Below, in pieces: positions 53,649 through 62,346 of a stretch of DNA of 64,000 bases (within the stretch, counting starts at the first letter, position 1; each line of letters starts with the position of its first letter). The notes beneath the pieces are model-generated. The model saw only the letters and a program-made list of their open reading frames with translations, searched no databases and was not told the origin of the DNA. This stretch comes from Streptomyces lavendofoliae (GTDB lineage: Bacteria > Actinomycetota > Actinomycetes > Streptomycetales > Streptomycetaceae). The stretch spans positions 1-64,000 of the forward strand of contig NZ_BMTP01000021.1 of the NCBI RefSeq assembly GCF_014649735.1, written 5' to 3'. A program made the translations under genes and the position numbers.

Positions 53649-54131
53649 CGGCTCCGCTTGTCGTCTTCAGTCGACGACGCCACTGAAACGCCGGGCGTAC
53701 GGCGACGCGGCCGTCTAAAGCGTGTTGCACTCGGGCGCTGTGGCGCCATGCCCACAGGGGGGCGCTCCGGCTCCCGTTCTCGGTCTGCTCGGCGAGCGTT
53801 TCGCTCACGTCGCGGTGGGGGCCGTCGAAGACTCGGCCCCGGCATCGGTCGGGAGGCCTGGCTGTTCCCAGGGCTCGAAAGCGAGGGGCACCGCGCGCAG
53901 CGCTTCCGAGAGCACCGCCGCCGCACTCACCCGGACGCGGCGGCATTTTCGCGTGGAGCCCGGACGTCCGCCCCGGGTGATCACGCGGTGTCGCCGAGGC
54001 ATTAAGCTACTCGTCGGTAATCGGGGGGTCACCGCGTCCACGACGCGTCCCGTCCCCCTGGGGGAACACAGGGCGCCGGGCGCGCCGGACCGACCATCCG
54101 GTGGTGCCGCGCCCTCCGGCACGGGACGTAC
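53649..54131. other. Intergenic upstream of toxin gene
   Basis: This 483-base gap probably includes the toxin operon promoter. No gene or operator was recognised. Confidence 0.35.
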
Positions 54132-56186
54132 ATGTACCACCATTCGAGAATCAGGGCCGTCTCCTTCCTGCTCCTGCTCAGCCTCTTCGTGACGCTCGGC
54201 ATGGGCAAGGAGAGCGCGGTCGCCGCACAGAGCATCCAGGTCGCCGCCGCCGAGCAGAAGCTCGCCCGCGCGGAGGCGGAGCTCGACGGCGACCGGCTCG
54301 CCTCCATCGTCAAGGGCACCGCCGCCGTCTCCGGCTGCGGCAAGCTGCCGCTCCTGGAGAAGCCCGCCTGCTACCGGGACTTCGCCGGGAAGGCCGTCAA
54401 GGTCGGCGCGGGCATCGGCATGTTCGCGTACGGCATCCACTACCTCCACAAGGACACCGTCGACCACTTCGGCACGGTGAAGAAGGAGGTCGCCGGGCTC
54501 CAGAAGCTCAAGGACGCCTTCAAGCAGGATCCGACCACCATCGCGGACCCCGAGTACCGCAAGAAGGTCGAGGACCAGATCCGCGAGGTCGCTGCGGGCG
54601 CGCAGGCCGACATCGACAAGCTGATCCGGGACGTGTTGGAGACGATCGAGACCATCCTGGTCATGATCCAGCTGACGATGATGCTGATCCAGCTGGTCCT
54701 GATGCTGGCGAAGATCGTCGGCGACCCGAAGTTCCAGGCCGCCGTCAACAGCGTCAAGGGCAGCCTCGACGGCATCAACAAGGCCCTCGACGACATCAAC
54801 GCCGGCTTCGCGCAGATGAACCGCGGCCTGAACACGATGAATGACGCCGTTGACGACATCAACCGCTCGCTCGACGACATGAACAAGTCCATCGCCAAGG
54901 CCAACAAGGGCATGGACCAGCTCAACCAGGGCATCGGCGAGGCCAACACGGCCGTCGACGACATGAACAAGGTCGTCCCCGCCATCAAGAAGGCCGCCGA
55001 GGGCCTGCGCGAAGTGCCCGCCTTCGAGTTCGACTTCTCCGACCTGGGCAAGACCTGGAGCGACGGCTCCTCCGGCCTGGACGACGAGGAGCGGCAGCGC
55101 CGGATGTCGATCCTGCTCGGCCTGCTGCCCGGCATCGGGGACGGCAAGGGCATCGTGGAGGCCGTCACCGGCAAGGACCTGGTGACCGGCGAGCACGTGA
55201 GCGGGTTCGACCGGGGCCTCGGCTCCCTGGCCGTGCTGCGCTGGCTCAAGCTCGGCGGCAAGCTCGTCCCGGACGACATCAAGGGCGCACGCAAGGGTGA
55301 CGCGGTCTTCGAGTGCAACAGCTTCCCGGCTGGTACGCCGGTGCTGATGGCCGACGGCTCGCACACGCCGATCGAGGACGTTCGCGCCGGTGACCTCGTC
55401 CTGGCCACCGACCCGGGCGGTGACGCCGAGCTGACCCTGCCGCGACCGGTGCAGTCGGTGCCCTTCACCTCCTCGTACACGGACAAGGTGTTCGTCCGCC
55501 TGACCGTGGCCGCAGGGGAGGGGGACGCCCGCCGGCAGGGCACCGTCACCTCCACCGAGAACCACCGGTACTGGCTGCCCGAGCGCGCGAGCTGGGTGCC
55601 GGCCGGCGAGCTGCGGCCCGGCGACCGCCTGCGCACCCCCGAGGGCACGTCCGTGACGGTCACCGCCATCGACCGCTCCGGCGAGCGGCACGACACGTAC
55701 GACCTCGACGTCAGCGGCATCGACAGCTATTACGTCCGGGTCGGCGGCGAGGACGTCCTCGTCCACAACTGCACCGACCTGGCCCGCGCCGAGCGCCTGT
55801 TCCCGGGCGTCGCGCACACCCTGGACGAGCACGTCAACGTCACCCGGGACCAGATGAAGGCCCTGGCCGTCAAGAAGACCCGGAAGGTCGGCCGGCCCAC
55901 ACCGAACTCCCGCTGGGCCAGCGCCGACCTCGCGCAGAAGGCGGTCAACCAGCTCGTCGCCGACAAGGGGGAGGAGATCAGGAAGTGGGTCGCGGAAGCC
56001 GGCAAGCCCAACGGGAAGCAGCAGCTCACCCTCACCGGTACGTACGGCACCGGGTCGCTGGGTGACAGCATGGACCACCTGGGCAACTACAGCTCCACCA
56101 CCAGCAACCGCTTCAAGGTGACGCTGGCCATCAAGAAGGGCCACAAGCCCGGCGGCTTCTACGTCCTGACCGCCTACCCGCTGTAA
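54132..56186 (+). CDS. Polymorphic toxin: coiled coil, pretoxin, Hint module, RNase A-like toxin
   Basis: The 684-aa exported protein has a signal peptide (to about residue 33), helical region to 190 and a long membrane-like/coiled-coil segment with repeated Asp-Asp-(I/M)-Asn motifs to 290. Next come a pretoxin-like segment (LLPGIGDGKGIVEAVTGKDL, about 335-385) and a Hint self-cleaving domain from C395 (FECNSFPAGTPVLMADG) to HN|C547 (VLVHNC), with block B His in STENHRYWL. The last 138 residues match the CdiA-CT RNase A-like fold: H562/H567 in HTLDEHV, SRWASADLAQKAVNQLV, and T680/Y682 in YVLTAYPL. Hint probably releases the toxin. An adjacent gene encodes the likely immunity protein. Confidence 0.92.
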   Translation: MYHHSRIRAVSFLLLLSLFVTLGMGKESAVAAQSIQVAAAEQKLARAEAELDGDRLASIVKGTAAVSGCGKLPLLEKPACYRDFAGKAVKVGAGIGMFAYGIHYLHKDTVDHFGTVKKEVAGLQKLKDAFKQDPTTIADPEYRKKVEDQIREVAAGAQADIDKLIRDVLETIETILVMIQLTMMLIQLVLMLAKIVGDPKFQAAVNSVKGSLDGINKALDDINAGFAQMNRGLNTMNDAVDDINRSLDDMNKSIAKANKGMDQLNQGIGEANTAVDDMNKVVPAIKKAAEGLREVPAFEFDFSDLGKTWSDGSSGLDDEERQRRMSILLGLLPGIGDGKGIVEAVTGKDLVTGEHVSGFDRGLGSLAVLRWLKLGGKLVPDDIKGARKGDAVFECNSFPAGTPVLMADGSHTPIEDVRAGDLVLATDPGGDAELTLPRPVQSVPFTSSYTDKVFVRLTVAAGEGDARRQGTVTSTENHRYWLPERASWVPAGELRPGDRLRTPEGTSVTVTAIDRSGERHDTYDLDVSGIDSYYVRVGGEDVLVHNCTDLARAERLFPGVAHTLDEHVNVTRDQMKALAVKKTRKVGRPTPNSRWASADLAQKAVNQLVADKGEEIRKWVAEAGKPNGKQQLTLTGTYGTGSLGDSMDHLGNYSSTTSNRFKVTLAIKKGHKPGGFYVLTAYPL

Positions 56187-56197
56187 GGGAGCGACCC

Positions 56198-56872
56198 ATG
56201 CACGACCCCTTGGCCGTACGGGACCACCTGGCATCGGACTTCGGAGCGACCGACCTGGGCACGTCCTTCCACCGCGACTGGAGCAACTACGCCGACAGCG
56301 CGCTGGACCACATCGCCCAGCGGTACGGCACGCAGGGCGACCCGACGTCCCTCCTCCTGCTCATCGAGGACCTCCTGCGACTGAGGGATTCCGGCCTCAG
56401 CGGCGAGGAGATCGGCCTGCTGTGGTACGCCACGGACATATCGCTCGGCGCTCCGGGGACCCCGGGCAAGGAGCGGGAGTGGCTCCAGGAGGTGCTGTCC
56501 TTCGTCGTCCCCCTCGCGCGGTCCCGCGGCGCCTCACCGGACTCCTGTGCGACGTACCCCGCGTGCGTGCCGGACGGAACGAGCGCGGCTGCGGTCGAGC
56601 ACCGGCGGATGACGGCGGAGGTCGTCGACATGGTAGGCGTGCTCGACCAGCGGCAGCCGTGGAGCTTCGCCCCGCTGGTCCCGACACGGCAGGCGCTCGT
56701 GCGCTGCGCCGAGACGGTGTGTCCGGAACTGGCGTTCCGCTTCCTGCTCTGCGCCACCGGTCCGTTCTGCTCGCGCCTGTCTCCGGCGGCGTACGAGTGG
56801 CTGGAGCGCCTCAGCGCGGCGTTCGGGCACGGCCCGCACGTGGTCGGTGCCGTGCGGCACCTCGTGGACTGA
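56198..56872 (+). CDS. Candidate immunity protein for RNase A-like toxin
   Basis: The 224-aa protein begins 11 bases after the toxin stop with GGGAG eight bases upstream. It is cytosolic, acidic and helical (LASDFGATDLGTSFHRDWSN, SLLLLIEDLLRLRDSGLSGE). The first 90 residues resemble CdiI-type immunity proteins paired with RNase A-like toxins, which have a similar short helical layout. Toxin-then-immunity order is the rule in these loci. Homology is weak, so immunity is chiefly inferred from position. Confidence 0.7.
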   Translation: MHDPLAVRDHLASDFGATDLGTSFHRDWSNYADSALDHIAQRYGTQGDPTSLLLLIEDLLRLRDSGLSGEEIGLLWYATDISLGAPGTPGKEREWLQEVLSFVVPLARSRGASPDSCATYPACVPDGTSAAAVEHRRMTAEVVDMVGVLDQRQPWSFAPLVPTRQALVRCAETVCPELAFRFLLCATGPFCSRLSPAAYEWLERLSAAFGHGPHVVGAVRHLVD

Positions 56873-57065
56873 CGGGCCGTCGCCCCCGTCGGCGTCCGTC
56901 GGTGACCATGCGGGCCGTACCCGGCCGGGTGCCTTCCGGCCGGTACGGCGCATGCTCGGGTGCCGCTGGCCTGACAACCCGTTTGACCCGGCACCGGAAT
57001 TCGCACAAGATCAACGCGTACTCGAAGATGATGTGAAGATCATTTCCAAGATTTGGTAGGTGCAC

Positions 57066-57989
57066 ATGAAGCTGACCCGCGTGCCGGCCATGGTCGCGGC
57101 GGTGGCCATCACCCCCGCGCTCCTGTTCGCCGTCCCGGCGATCGCCGCCGACGGTGGGACGCCGGCCGCTCCGGCGCCGTCCTCCTCGCCCTCGGAGCCG
57201 ACCCCCGCCGAGAAGGACCGCGCCGCGATCCTCAAGATGCTGGCCAACCCCTACACCGGGCCGGGTGTGCGCGAGGCGGCGCAGAAGGCGCTGAACGGCA
57301 CACCCGAGGAGATGCGGACGTTCCTGGAGTCCGGACAGTACGAGGAGCGCCTCGTCGACGACGAGGTGAGGGTGTCGCAGATCTTCAGCAGGGGCGGCCC
57401 CGCGGTGAAGGAAGCCGCCAAGAAGGCGCTGAAGGGCACCCCGCAGGACATCGTCGACTTCCTGGAGTCCGGCCAGTACCGGGCGCAGTACGAGGACGAC
57501 AGGGTGCTCGTCGCCCAGATCATGCACCGGGGCGGCCGCGGCGTGAAGGAGGCGGGCAGCAAGGCGCTGGACGGCACGGCGGCCGATGTGCGGTACTTCC
57601 TGAACACCGGGCAGTACGCGGCGCGTCTCCAGGACGACCGGGTGCGCGTCGCGCAGATCATCGGCCTGGGCGGACCGACGGTCAAGGAGAAGGCCCGGCA
57701 GGCCCTGGAGGCCGGCACCGCGCAGGCCATCCAGGCCTTCCTGGACACCGGCCAGCACGCCGCGCGCCTCGCGGACGACCGCGCCCGTGCCACCCGCATC
57801 CAGGCGGCGGGCGGTCCCGCGGTCAAGGCCGCGGCGGCCAAGGCGCTGAAGGGCACGGCGGACGAGCTGCGCCACTTCCTGGACATCGGCCAGTACGAGG
57901 CGCGTGCCAAGGACGAGGCGGCGAAGAAGAAGCCGGCCCCGGCGAAGAAGCCCGCGCCCGCGAAGCCCGCCAAGTCCGTCAAGCGCTGA
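57066..57989 (+). CDS. Secreted ALF-repeat protein
   Basis: The protein is 307 aa from ATG 57066; a GTG at 57060 is an alternative. After a signal peptide (MKLTRVPAMVAAVAITPALL, cleavage near AIAAD) come five tandem ALF repeats of about 43 residues. Each has a Val-x-x-Ala-x-x-Lys-Ala-Leu-x-Gly-Thr helix followed by Phe-Leu-x-(S/T)-Gly-Gln-(Y/H) and a Asp-Asp-x-(V/A)-Arg segment. It ends in a Lys/Pro/Ala-rich tail (KKPAPAKKPAPAKPAKSVKR) that could bind anionic wall polymers. ALF proteins also occupy the left end of this window. Terminator at 58027-58057. Confidence 0.85.
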   Translation: MKLTRVPAMVAAVAITPALLFAVPAIAADGGTPAAPAPSSSPSEPTPAEKDRAAILKMLANPYTGPGVREAAQKALNGTPEEMRTFLESGQYEERLVDDEVRVSQIFSRGGPAVKEAAKKALKGTPQDIVDFLESGQYRAQYEDDRVLVAQIMHRGGRGVKEAGSKALDGTAADVRYFLNTGQYAARLQDDRVRVAQIIGLGGPTVKEKARQALEAGTAQAIQAFLDTGQHAARLADDRARATRIQAAGGPAVKAAAAKALKGTADELRHFLDIGQYEARAKDEAAKKKPAPAKKPAPAKPAKSVKR

Positions 57990-58026
57990 GCGGGAGCCGG
58001 GAACGGTCCGGCACCCCGTGCGCCTC

Positions 58027-58057
58027 CGAGGCCCGCACCCGGCTGGTGCGGGCCTCG
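58027..58057 (+). terminator. Hairpin after ALF gene
   Basis: Perfect 13-base arms (CGAGGCCCGCACC / GGTGCGGGCCTCG) with a 5-base loop, 38 bases after the ALF stop. A typical GC-rich actinomycete terminator without a U tract. Confidence 0.8.
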
Positions 58058-58480
58058 CGGCGTCGGGGGCTCCCGGTGACCAGCCAGGAAGAGGGCGGGC
58101 GCGGGCTGCTGCTGATCGCGACCTGTGCGAAGGACTGGGGCCGGCCGCCGCGGACGGCTGCGGACCGCCCCGGTCCGGCGAACCGGCCACGGTGCTCGGC
58201 TGCGGTGCCACAGGCCATGATGCGCACGTCGCGGTGTGTATGGCTGCCGTAGACCGGTCGCGGTTGTACGACCGCGGTGCGCAGCCGCGGACGGCCCTCC
58301 GGCAGAACATTCGCCGCGACGGCGGGCGTAAAATCCGGATCGCGAACGACCAGCTGGGACAGATCGCCATCCGGACGACCCGACTCCAGAGCCGGTAGAT
58401 CGATAGGACCCCACCGGACCTGCGCCATGTCACCGCCCAGGCACCACCACCCGTAGGCCTTGCCGCTCGCGGTGTCGACC
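58058..58480. other. Intergenic, no gene recognised
   Basis: Both strands are open for long stretches, but neither shows a start with ribosome site or a recognisable domain. A leftward frame here (PIDLPALESGRPDGDLSQLV) is possible but unsupported. Confidence 0.3.
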
Positions 58481-58709
58481 GCTCCTCCGCCACCGGAGGA
58501 TTCGGTGCGACAGACTTCGCCCGCCGCACCGACCAGACCGCAGGAGACGTCACCGGCGCCATCCACCAATGGCTCGTCGAGACCGGCCGTATCCACCCCG
58601 ACGCGCTCATCATCCACCTTGAGATCCGGACGTGGCGGCCCCGGTCATAGTCCCGCTCCCGCCCGTAAGAACCCAGGTGGCGAGGGCTGAGGCCGGCGAG
58701 GAAATCACA
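58481..58709 (+). repeat. Dispersed repeat, copy A (gene 3' remnant)
   Basis: It matches 32617-32800. The frame reads GGFGATDFARRTDQTAGDVT, GAIHQWLVETGRIHPDALII then HLEIRTWRPRS and a stop (TAG). It is the C-terminal tail of an unidentified protein with no visible N-terminal portion. The non-coding tail is shared too. Confidence 0.8.
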
Positions 58710-59062
58710 TCGCCCTCATGGAGGGCTCCGTGGCAGTGCCCCGATGGTTCTATGTCGAACAGGAGCGCTCGATCCCGCCGTTCATCGCGGCCGTAGGCAC
58801 CCTGATGCATGCCCGTTCTGGCCACGAGCCGGCACATCTCCGCCAACAACGGTTGGCTTCCGCCGGCGTGACCAGAACCCAGACCAGGTGAGCGGCGTGT
58901 GCAGGCACGGCATCGAACGCCGCATGTGAGGGTGTCTATTTCTCGCTCTGGACAGGACCCGGCAGCTGATCGTTCCGCTGGTTGTGTCAGTGCCCGCTGC
59001 TACACCCAATGACAGGAAGTGAGCCGTACCTGTGGCTCGCGCGCTAAATGGGGAGGGCAAAC
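58710..59062. other. Intergenic, no gene recognised
   Basis: This 353-base gap precedes the small membrane protein gene. A GGGAGG ribosome site is at its end. No other feature was recognised. Confidence 0.35.
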
Positions 59063-59272
59063 ATGGCGGGCAAGGTACCGGAGGGCTACGTCCGGGTTCG
59101 CAGCTATCTCAGGCGCAAGCCAGCTCCCGGCCGGAAGAAAATGAGCGGCTGGAGCATCGCTGCGATCGTCGCTGGCGTCTGGCTGTGGGGACAGGTCGTC
59201 GGGTTCGGTGAGTCCACCGATACCCCGGCGCACTCGCCGGCCCCCTCCCTCTCGCAGCCGGCGTCACGCTGA
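59063..59272 (+). CDS. Small single-pass membrane protein
   Basis: The protein is 69 aa from ATG 59063 (GGGAGG nine bases upstream). It has a basic N-terminus (MAGKVPEGYVRVRSYLRRKP), one hydrophobic helix (WSIAAIVAGVWLWGQVVGFG) and a short Ser/Pro-rich tail. Its stop overlaps the next start (TGATG), coupling it to the Mrr-like nuclease. A membrane partner or anchor for that nuclease is likely from context. Confidence 0.8.
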   Translation: MAGKVPEGYVRVRSYLRRKPAPGRKKMSGWSIAAIVAGVWLWGQVVGFGESTDTPAHSPAPSLSQPASR

Positions 59273-60006
59273 TGACGAGGCGGCAGCTCAGGCCGCGCAT
59301 GCCCCAGGACCCGGGGGAGTGGGCCGCGGCCGCAGTCGTCGCCGTCGCAGCAGCGGCGCTGCTGGTGAAGACCGCTGTCGCCGCCAGGACAGCCGCCGTC
59401 CAGGCCTGGCCCGCCCTCGCCCTGCTCGCCGGCGCAGCTGTGGTCCTTGCGGGTGGCCGGGCGGTGCGCTCGGCACGGGCGGCCCGGGCACGTGCTGCGA
59501 GTCTGGCACGTCTACGCCTGACCCTCGTCGAGGTCGACGCGCTGAGCGACGTCCAGTTCGAGTTCGCACTCAGGGACCTGCTGATACGGGATGGCTGGAC
59601 GGCCCGCCGAGTCGGCCAGCAGGGAGATCAGGCCGCCGACGTCATCGGCCAGCACCCCCGGTACGGCCGGATCGTCATCCAGGCCAAGCACACCAAAGTG
59701 GCGGCCAAAGTCGGCTCACACGTCATGTATCAGGTCAAGGGCACCGCCGGCCCCGTCCACGGAGCGGACATCGCCGTCGTGGTCACCAACGGTGGCTTCA
59801 CACGCGACGCCAAGCGCTGGGGAGACCAGCACCGCGTGCACTGGATCGACCGCGACCGGCTGCACACCTGGGCACACGTGGGCACCCCGCTGCGTGACTT
59901 GCTCTGCTTGAGGGGTCGCAGGGGCTGGTCACCACACCTGCGAGTTTTTCGGAGGTGCACCCGCAGCCTTGTACAGGGCGAAGGTTCAGCCGCCCGGCAG
60001 GCGTAG
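59272..60006 (+). CDS. Membrane-tethered Mrr-like restriction endonuclease
   Basis: The 244-aa protein has two N-terminal hydrophobic helices (about residues 15-60: AAAAVVAVAAAALLVKTAVA, AWPALALLAGAAVVLAGG), then a restriction-endonuclease-fold domain. LSDVQFEFALRDLLIRDGWT is followed by the catalytic motif: Asp in GDQAADVIGQ and Gln-x-Lys in IVIQAKHTK, with AVVVTNGGFTRDAKRWGD after. This is the Mrr_cat layout (Asp ... Gln-Ala-Lys). The last 45 residues are divergent. It probably cleaves foreign or modified DNA at the membrane. Terminator at 60022-60053. Confidence 0.85.
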   Translation: MTRRQLRPRMPQDPGEWAAAAVVAVAAAALLVKTAVAARTAAVQAWPALALLAGAAVVLAGGRAVRSARAARARAASLARLRLTLVEVDALSDVQFEFALRDLLIRDGWTARRVGQQGDQAADVIGQHPRYGRIVIQAKHTKVAAKVGSHVMYQVKGTAGPVHGADIAVVVTNGGFTRDAKRWGDQHRVHWIDRDRLHTWAHVGTPLRDLLCLRGRRGWSPHLRVFRRCTRSLVQGEGSAARQA

Positions 60007-60021
60007 CTGCCCACATGCTGA

Positions 60022-60053
60022 GCGGGGCGGTACAAGCAGCTGCACCGCCCCGC
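60022..60053 (+). terminator. Hairpin after nuclease gene
   Basis: Arms GCGGGGCGGT (60022-60031) and ACCGCCCCGC (60044-60053), perfect, with a 12-base loop. It lies 16 bases after the stop. Confidence 0.75.
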
Positions 60054-60331
60054 CGGTGTTCAAAGGGCGCGTCGGACGCGGAGGCGCTTCCGCTGCCCCA
60101 CTCTCCTAGTGTCGCGCTCGTCGCGTCAGAGGCACTTCTATACCAGGCGGCCCTGGAATCCGTCGCACGGAACCGTGAGCGCAAGGCCCGGCCAGGCCGG
60201 GACGGATGCAAGGAGGGGGGTGGTTGTGACATGTGAGGCCGAGCATACGTCGTGTGGGGTGCAAACGACGGGCGGGGTACGGTTCGAGTCGGACAGCGCT
60301 CCGGCGGGTAGACGAGTGGGAGGGAAGCCAG

Positions 60332-60487
60332 GTGGCAGAGCGGTACCGCGTGGAGTGGACCTACGAGGGCAGCTCGATGGCGTCATACGACACCTATGAC
60401 GTTGTCGGCGCCGAACGCTACATGTCCAGGGTCATGGAGGACCCGGTCGCCGAGGACGTCAGGATTGTCGAAACCGAGCCCGAATAG
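60332..60487 (+). CDS. Small hypothetical protein
   Basis: The protein is 51 aa from GTG 60332, preceded by GGGAGGGAAG. It reads AERYRVEWTYEGSSMASYDT then YDVVGAERYMSRVMEDPVAE, an acidic probable beta-alpha mini-domain with no family recognised. It has a well-placed ribosome site and good codon bias. Confidence 0.65.
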   Translation: MAERYRVEWTYEGSSMASYDTYDVVGAERYMSRVMEDPVAEDVRIVETEPE

Positions 60488-60658
60488 CGGGCCTCGACCC
60501 GCGGCGTCGGCCAGCTCCTGACAGGTGCCATGGCAGGTCGGACGTCATGCGATTCAGAATCCGGTGATTGCGACGAACACGGACTCTGTGGTGAAGCGGT
60601 CATCACCGCCGACACGAGGGACGTCTTTTGTCCGTTCGTAGCGGTCGCCCACGCCCCG

Positions 60659-60949
60659 CTACTCAACGGGCTTGTGTGCAGTCGCCTTGTCGGGCTCGCC
60701 CCGGAAGCGTTCGGCGGGAGTGCGCCTGCCCTGACGGAAAGCGGCGAGATCGGCGTCGAACCCTATCGCGGATCCCACGAACAGAACCGACTCGTCGCAC
60801 CCCACGAGGATGCTTCCTCCACCCCGGGTGCCGGCTGGCCACACACAGATTCCGAGTCCGTCGGGCAACTCCCGTACCGTGAGCGCTCCAGCAGTGCCGA
60901 GCTCCCCAAAGAGCGTCGCTGCTATGCGTGCCAGGCGATGGACGTCCAT
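60659..60949 (-). CDS. Conserved hypothetical protein
   Basis: The 96-aa protein starts at ATG 60949 with GGGGAG upstream. It reads MDVHRLARIAATLFGELGTA, LTVRELPDGLGICVWPAGTR, GGGSILVGCDESVLFVGSAI and GFDADLAAFRQGRRTPAERF. It is predicted to be a small alpha/beta protein. Unrecognised. Confidence 0.65.
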   Translation of the reverse strand: MDVHRLARIAATLFGELGTAGALTVRELPDGLGICVWPAGTRGGGSILVGCDESVLFVGSAIGFDADLAAFRQGRRTPAERFRGEPDKATAHKPVE

Positions 60950-61069
60950 GTTCCACTCCCCTTCGTTCCAACCGGAACGTACCTTCTCACGGGCAAGGCA
61001 GAGTGCCTGGTGGCGTCACCTGCTTGGCGCTTGCCCTAAACCTTCCGCATTCTGAAGAAGGAGCTAGTT

Positions 61070-61436
61070 GTGGATGCCGCCACGGCTCGATTCATAGCAA
61101 CGGTCGCGGCTCTGCCGCCCCAGACTCTCGCCGCCGCGTTCGACCACGCCGTCAGCCGGCGTCGGCAGGGTGGCCGTGAGGCAAGCCGTGCCCTCCGGCT
61201 CTCCGCATCAGAAAACTCCGAGCTCGACCACGCCGTAAGGTCGGCGCTGCTTCCCCGAAGTGAAGGAACTCAATGCATACCGCGCGGGACTCCACTCGGA
61301 CGCCAAGTCCGTCTGCGTGATCGCAGCCAGGGCCGTTCGGAAACCCGCCACGCTCCCAGCCGAGCAGTACGCCCTGCTTACCGCCCCGTTCACAGTCGTC
61401 GGCGTCGCAGTCCCCCGCCACCATGCCGCCTATTGA
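61070..61436 (+). pseudogene. Hypothetical protein, frameshifted
   Basis: The first frame reads MDAATARFIATVAALPPQTL, AAAFDHAVSRRRQGGREASR and NSELDHAVRSALLPRS. A shift near 61260 leads to EVKELNAYRAGLHSDAKSVC, VIAARAVRKPATLPAEQYAL and LTAPFTVVGVAVPRHHAAY, stopping at 61436. Both halves are protein-like and together give about 121 aa, but no family is known. Confidence 0.6.
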
Positions 61437-61441
61437 GGTTC

Positions 61442-61600
61442 TCAGGGTGGGGTCGGTGGCGCGAGGGGCAGGCCGGTGGCGGTGAGGCAGCCGTCGATCA
61501 GGTGTGGCCGGAGCTGGATCCTGCGTAACTCCCGGCTGAGTGTGCGGTCGAGGTCGTCGGGTGTGCCGAAGGCGGTGTTGGCCATGGCCCGCTGGCTGCG
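61442..61600 (-). mobile_element. IS630-like transposase C-terminal fragment
   Basis: The leftward frame ends ALANTAFGTPDDLDRTLSRE, LRRIQLRPHLIDGCLTATGL then a stop (TCA at 61442-61444 on the plus strand). This is the recurrent end of IS630-group transposases, where the Leu-Arg-x-Ile-Gln-x-Arg-Pro pattern precedes a Thr-Gly-Leu. Everything upstream is missing. Confidence 0.6.
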
Positions 61601-61696
61601 TAGGTGGAAACGAAGAACGAATGTCGGTCAGTGCTGGCGGCGTTGCTGGCCTGAGGTGCCTGGAGATGTCGGTCAGAACCAGGAACGGCTGGAGGT

Positions 61697-62047
61697 TCAG
61701 ACAACGATTCGACGCATCCACCAGAAGAGGTTTTGGGGCGCGAAGGGATTGTTGAGCGTGCGGTCAAGCACGCGTTCGCCTGCGGGACCGATTACTGCGC
61801 TGAGCTCGCGTCGTGCCTGGGACCTCAAAGCATGGAGTGTGATCTCCAGCAGAGTGCGGACGTGGAAATCGCCACTGCGGAGGTCTGTGTCATCGCGTTC
61901 GTAGAACGGCTCGAGGCCTCCGCGTGGCCGGCGGACAGACGTATTCCAGCAGCGGAACACGTGTGCGACTTCACCCGCGGGGAGGCTGTGGCTTCGTTCG
62001 AAGGCGGCGATCTGCCTGTTTGCCGAGGCGGACAGTCCGCGGATCAC
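61697..62047 (-). CDS. Conserved hypothetical protein
   Basis: The protein is 116 aa from ATG 62047: MIRGLSASANRQIAAFERSH, SLPAGEVAHVFRCWNTSVRR, FYERDDTDLRSGDFHVRTLL, EITLHALRSQARRELSAVIG, ending NNPFAPQNLFWWMRRIVV. It is helical and polar, with a Trp-rich C-terminus. Unrecognised. It lies between IS630-like and IS21-like debris, so it may be a passenger or remnant. Confidence 0.5.
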   Translation of the reverse strand: MIRGLSASANRQIAAFERSHSLPAGEVAHVFRCWNTSVRRPRGGLEPFYERDDTDLRSGDFHVRTLLEITLHALRSQARRELSAVIGPAGERVLDRTLNNPFAPQNLFWWMRRIVV

Positions 62048-62204
62048 GGTGCCCGCCGATGGTGCGTTCGGCGTTGCGGGACTGCGTCCTGATCTCGCCC
62101 GGTGACCGGCGAGGCATGAACACTTCCAGTTGGAAGACGTTGGGTCGACCGACCTTAGAGCTCGTTGGCGACAGAGACCAAGTCCTCAGGAGCGGTTCAG
62201 CTGA

Positions 62205-62330
62205 CCGGCTGTTGTTCAGCGCGCGCACGGGTGGTTGCCAGCCGGTAGGAGTCTGTGCCCGCTTCGATGATGTTGCCGCCGAAGGTGAGAAACGTTGTTT
62301 CCACGAAGTTCTCGAACGGCTTCGGACGCA
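62205..62330 (-). mobile_element. Possible IstB-like (IS21 family) C-terminal fragment
   Basis: The leftward frame contains FENFVETTFLTFGGNIIEAG then TDSYRLATTRARAEQQPVS and a stop. The Ile-Ile-Glu-x-Gly-Thr-(D/E)-Ser-Tyr-Arg pattern is typical of the end of IstB-type ATPases of IS21 elements, but only about 12 residues match. Confidence 0.35.
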
Positions 62331-62346
62331 GCGGGTCGGGGAGCAC

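Noticed and set aside
57990..58480. Leftward frame (about 200 codons) between the ALF gene and repeat copy A
   Set aside because: It reads antisense through the terminator and the repeat, and its first part is the shadow of the repeat's own coding frame.
60233..60300. GGTTCGAGTC sequence near 60287 resembling a tRNA T-loop
   Set aside because: No acceptor, D or anticodon stem could be folded around it.
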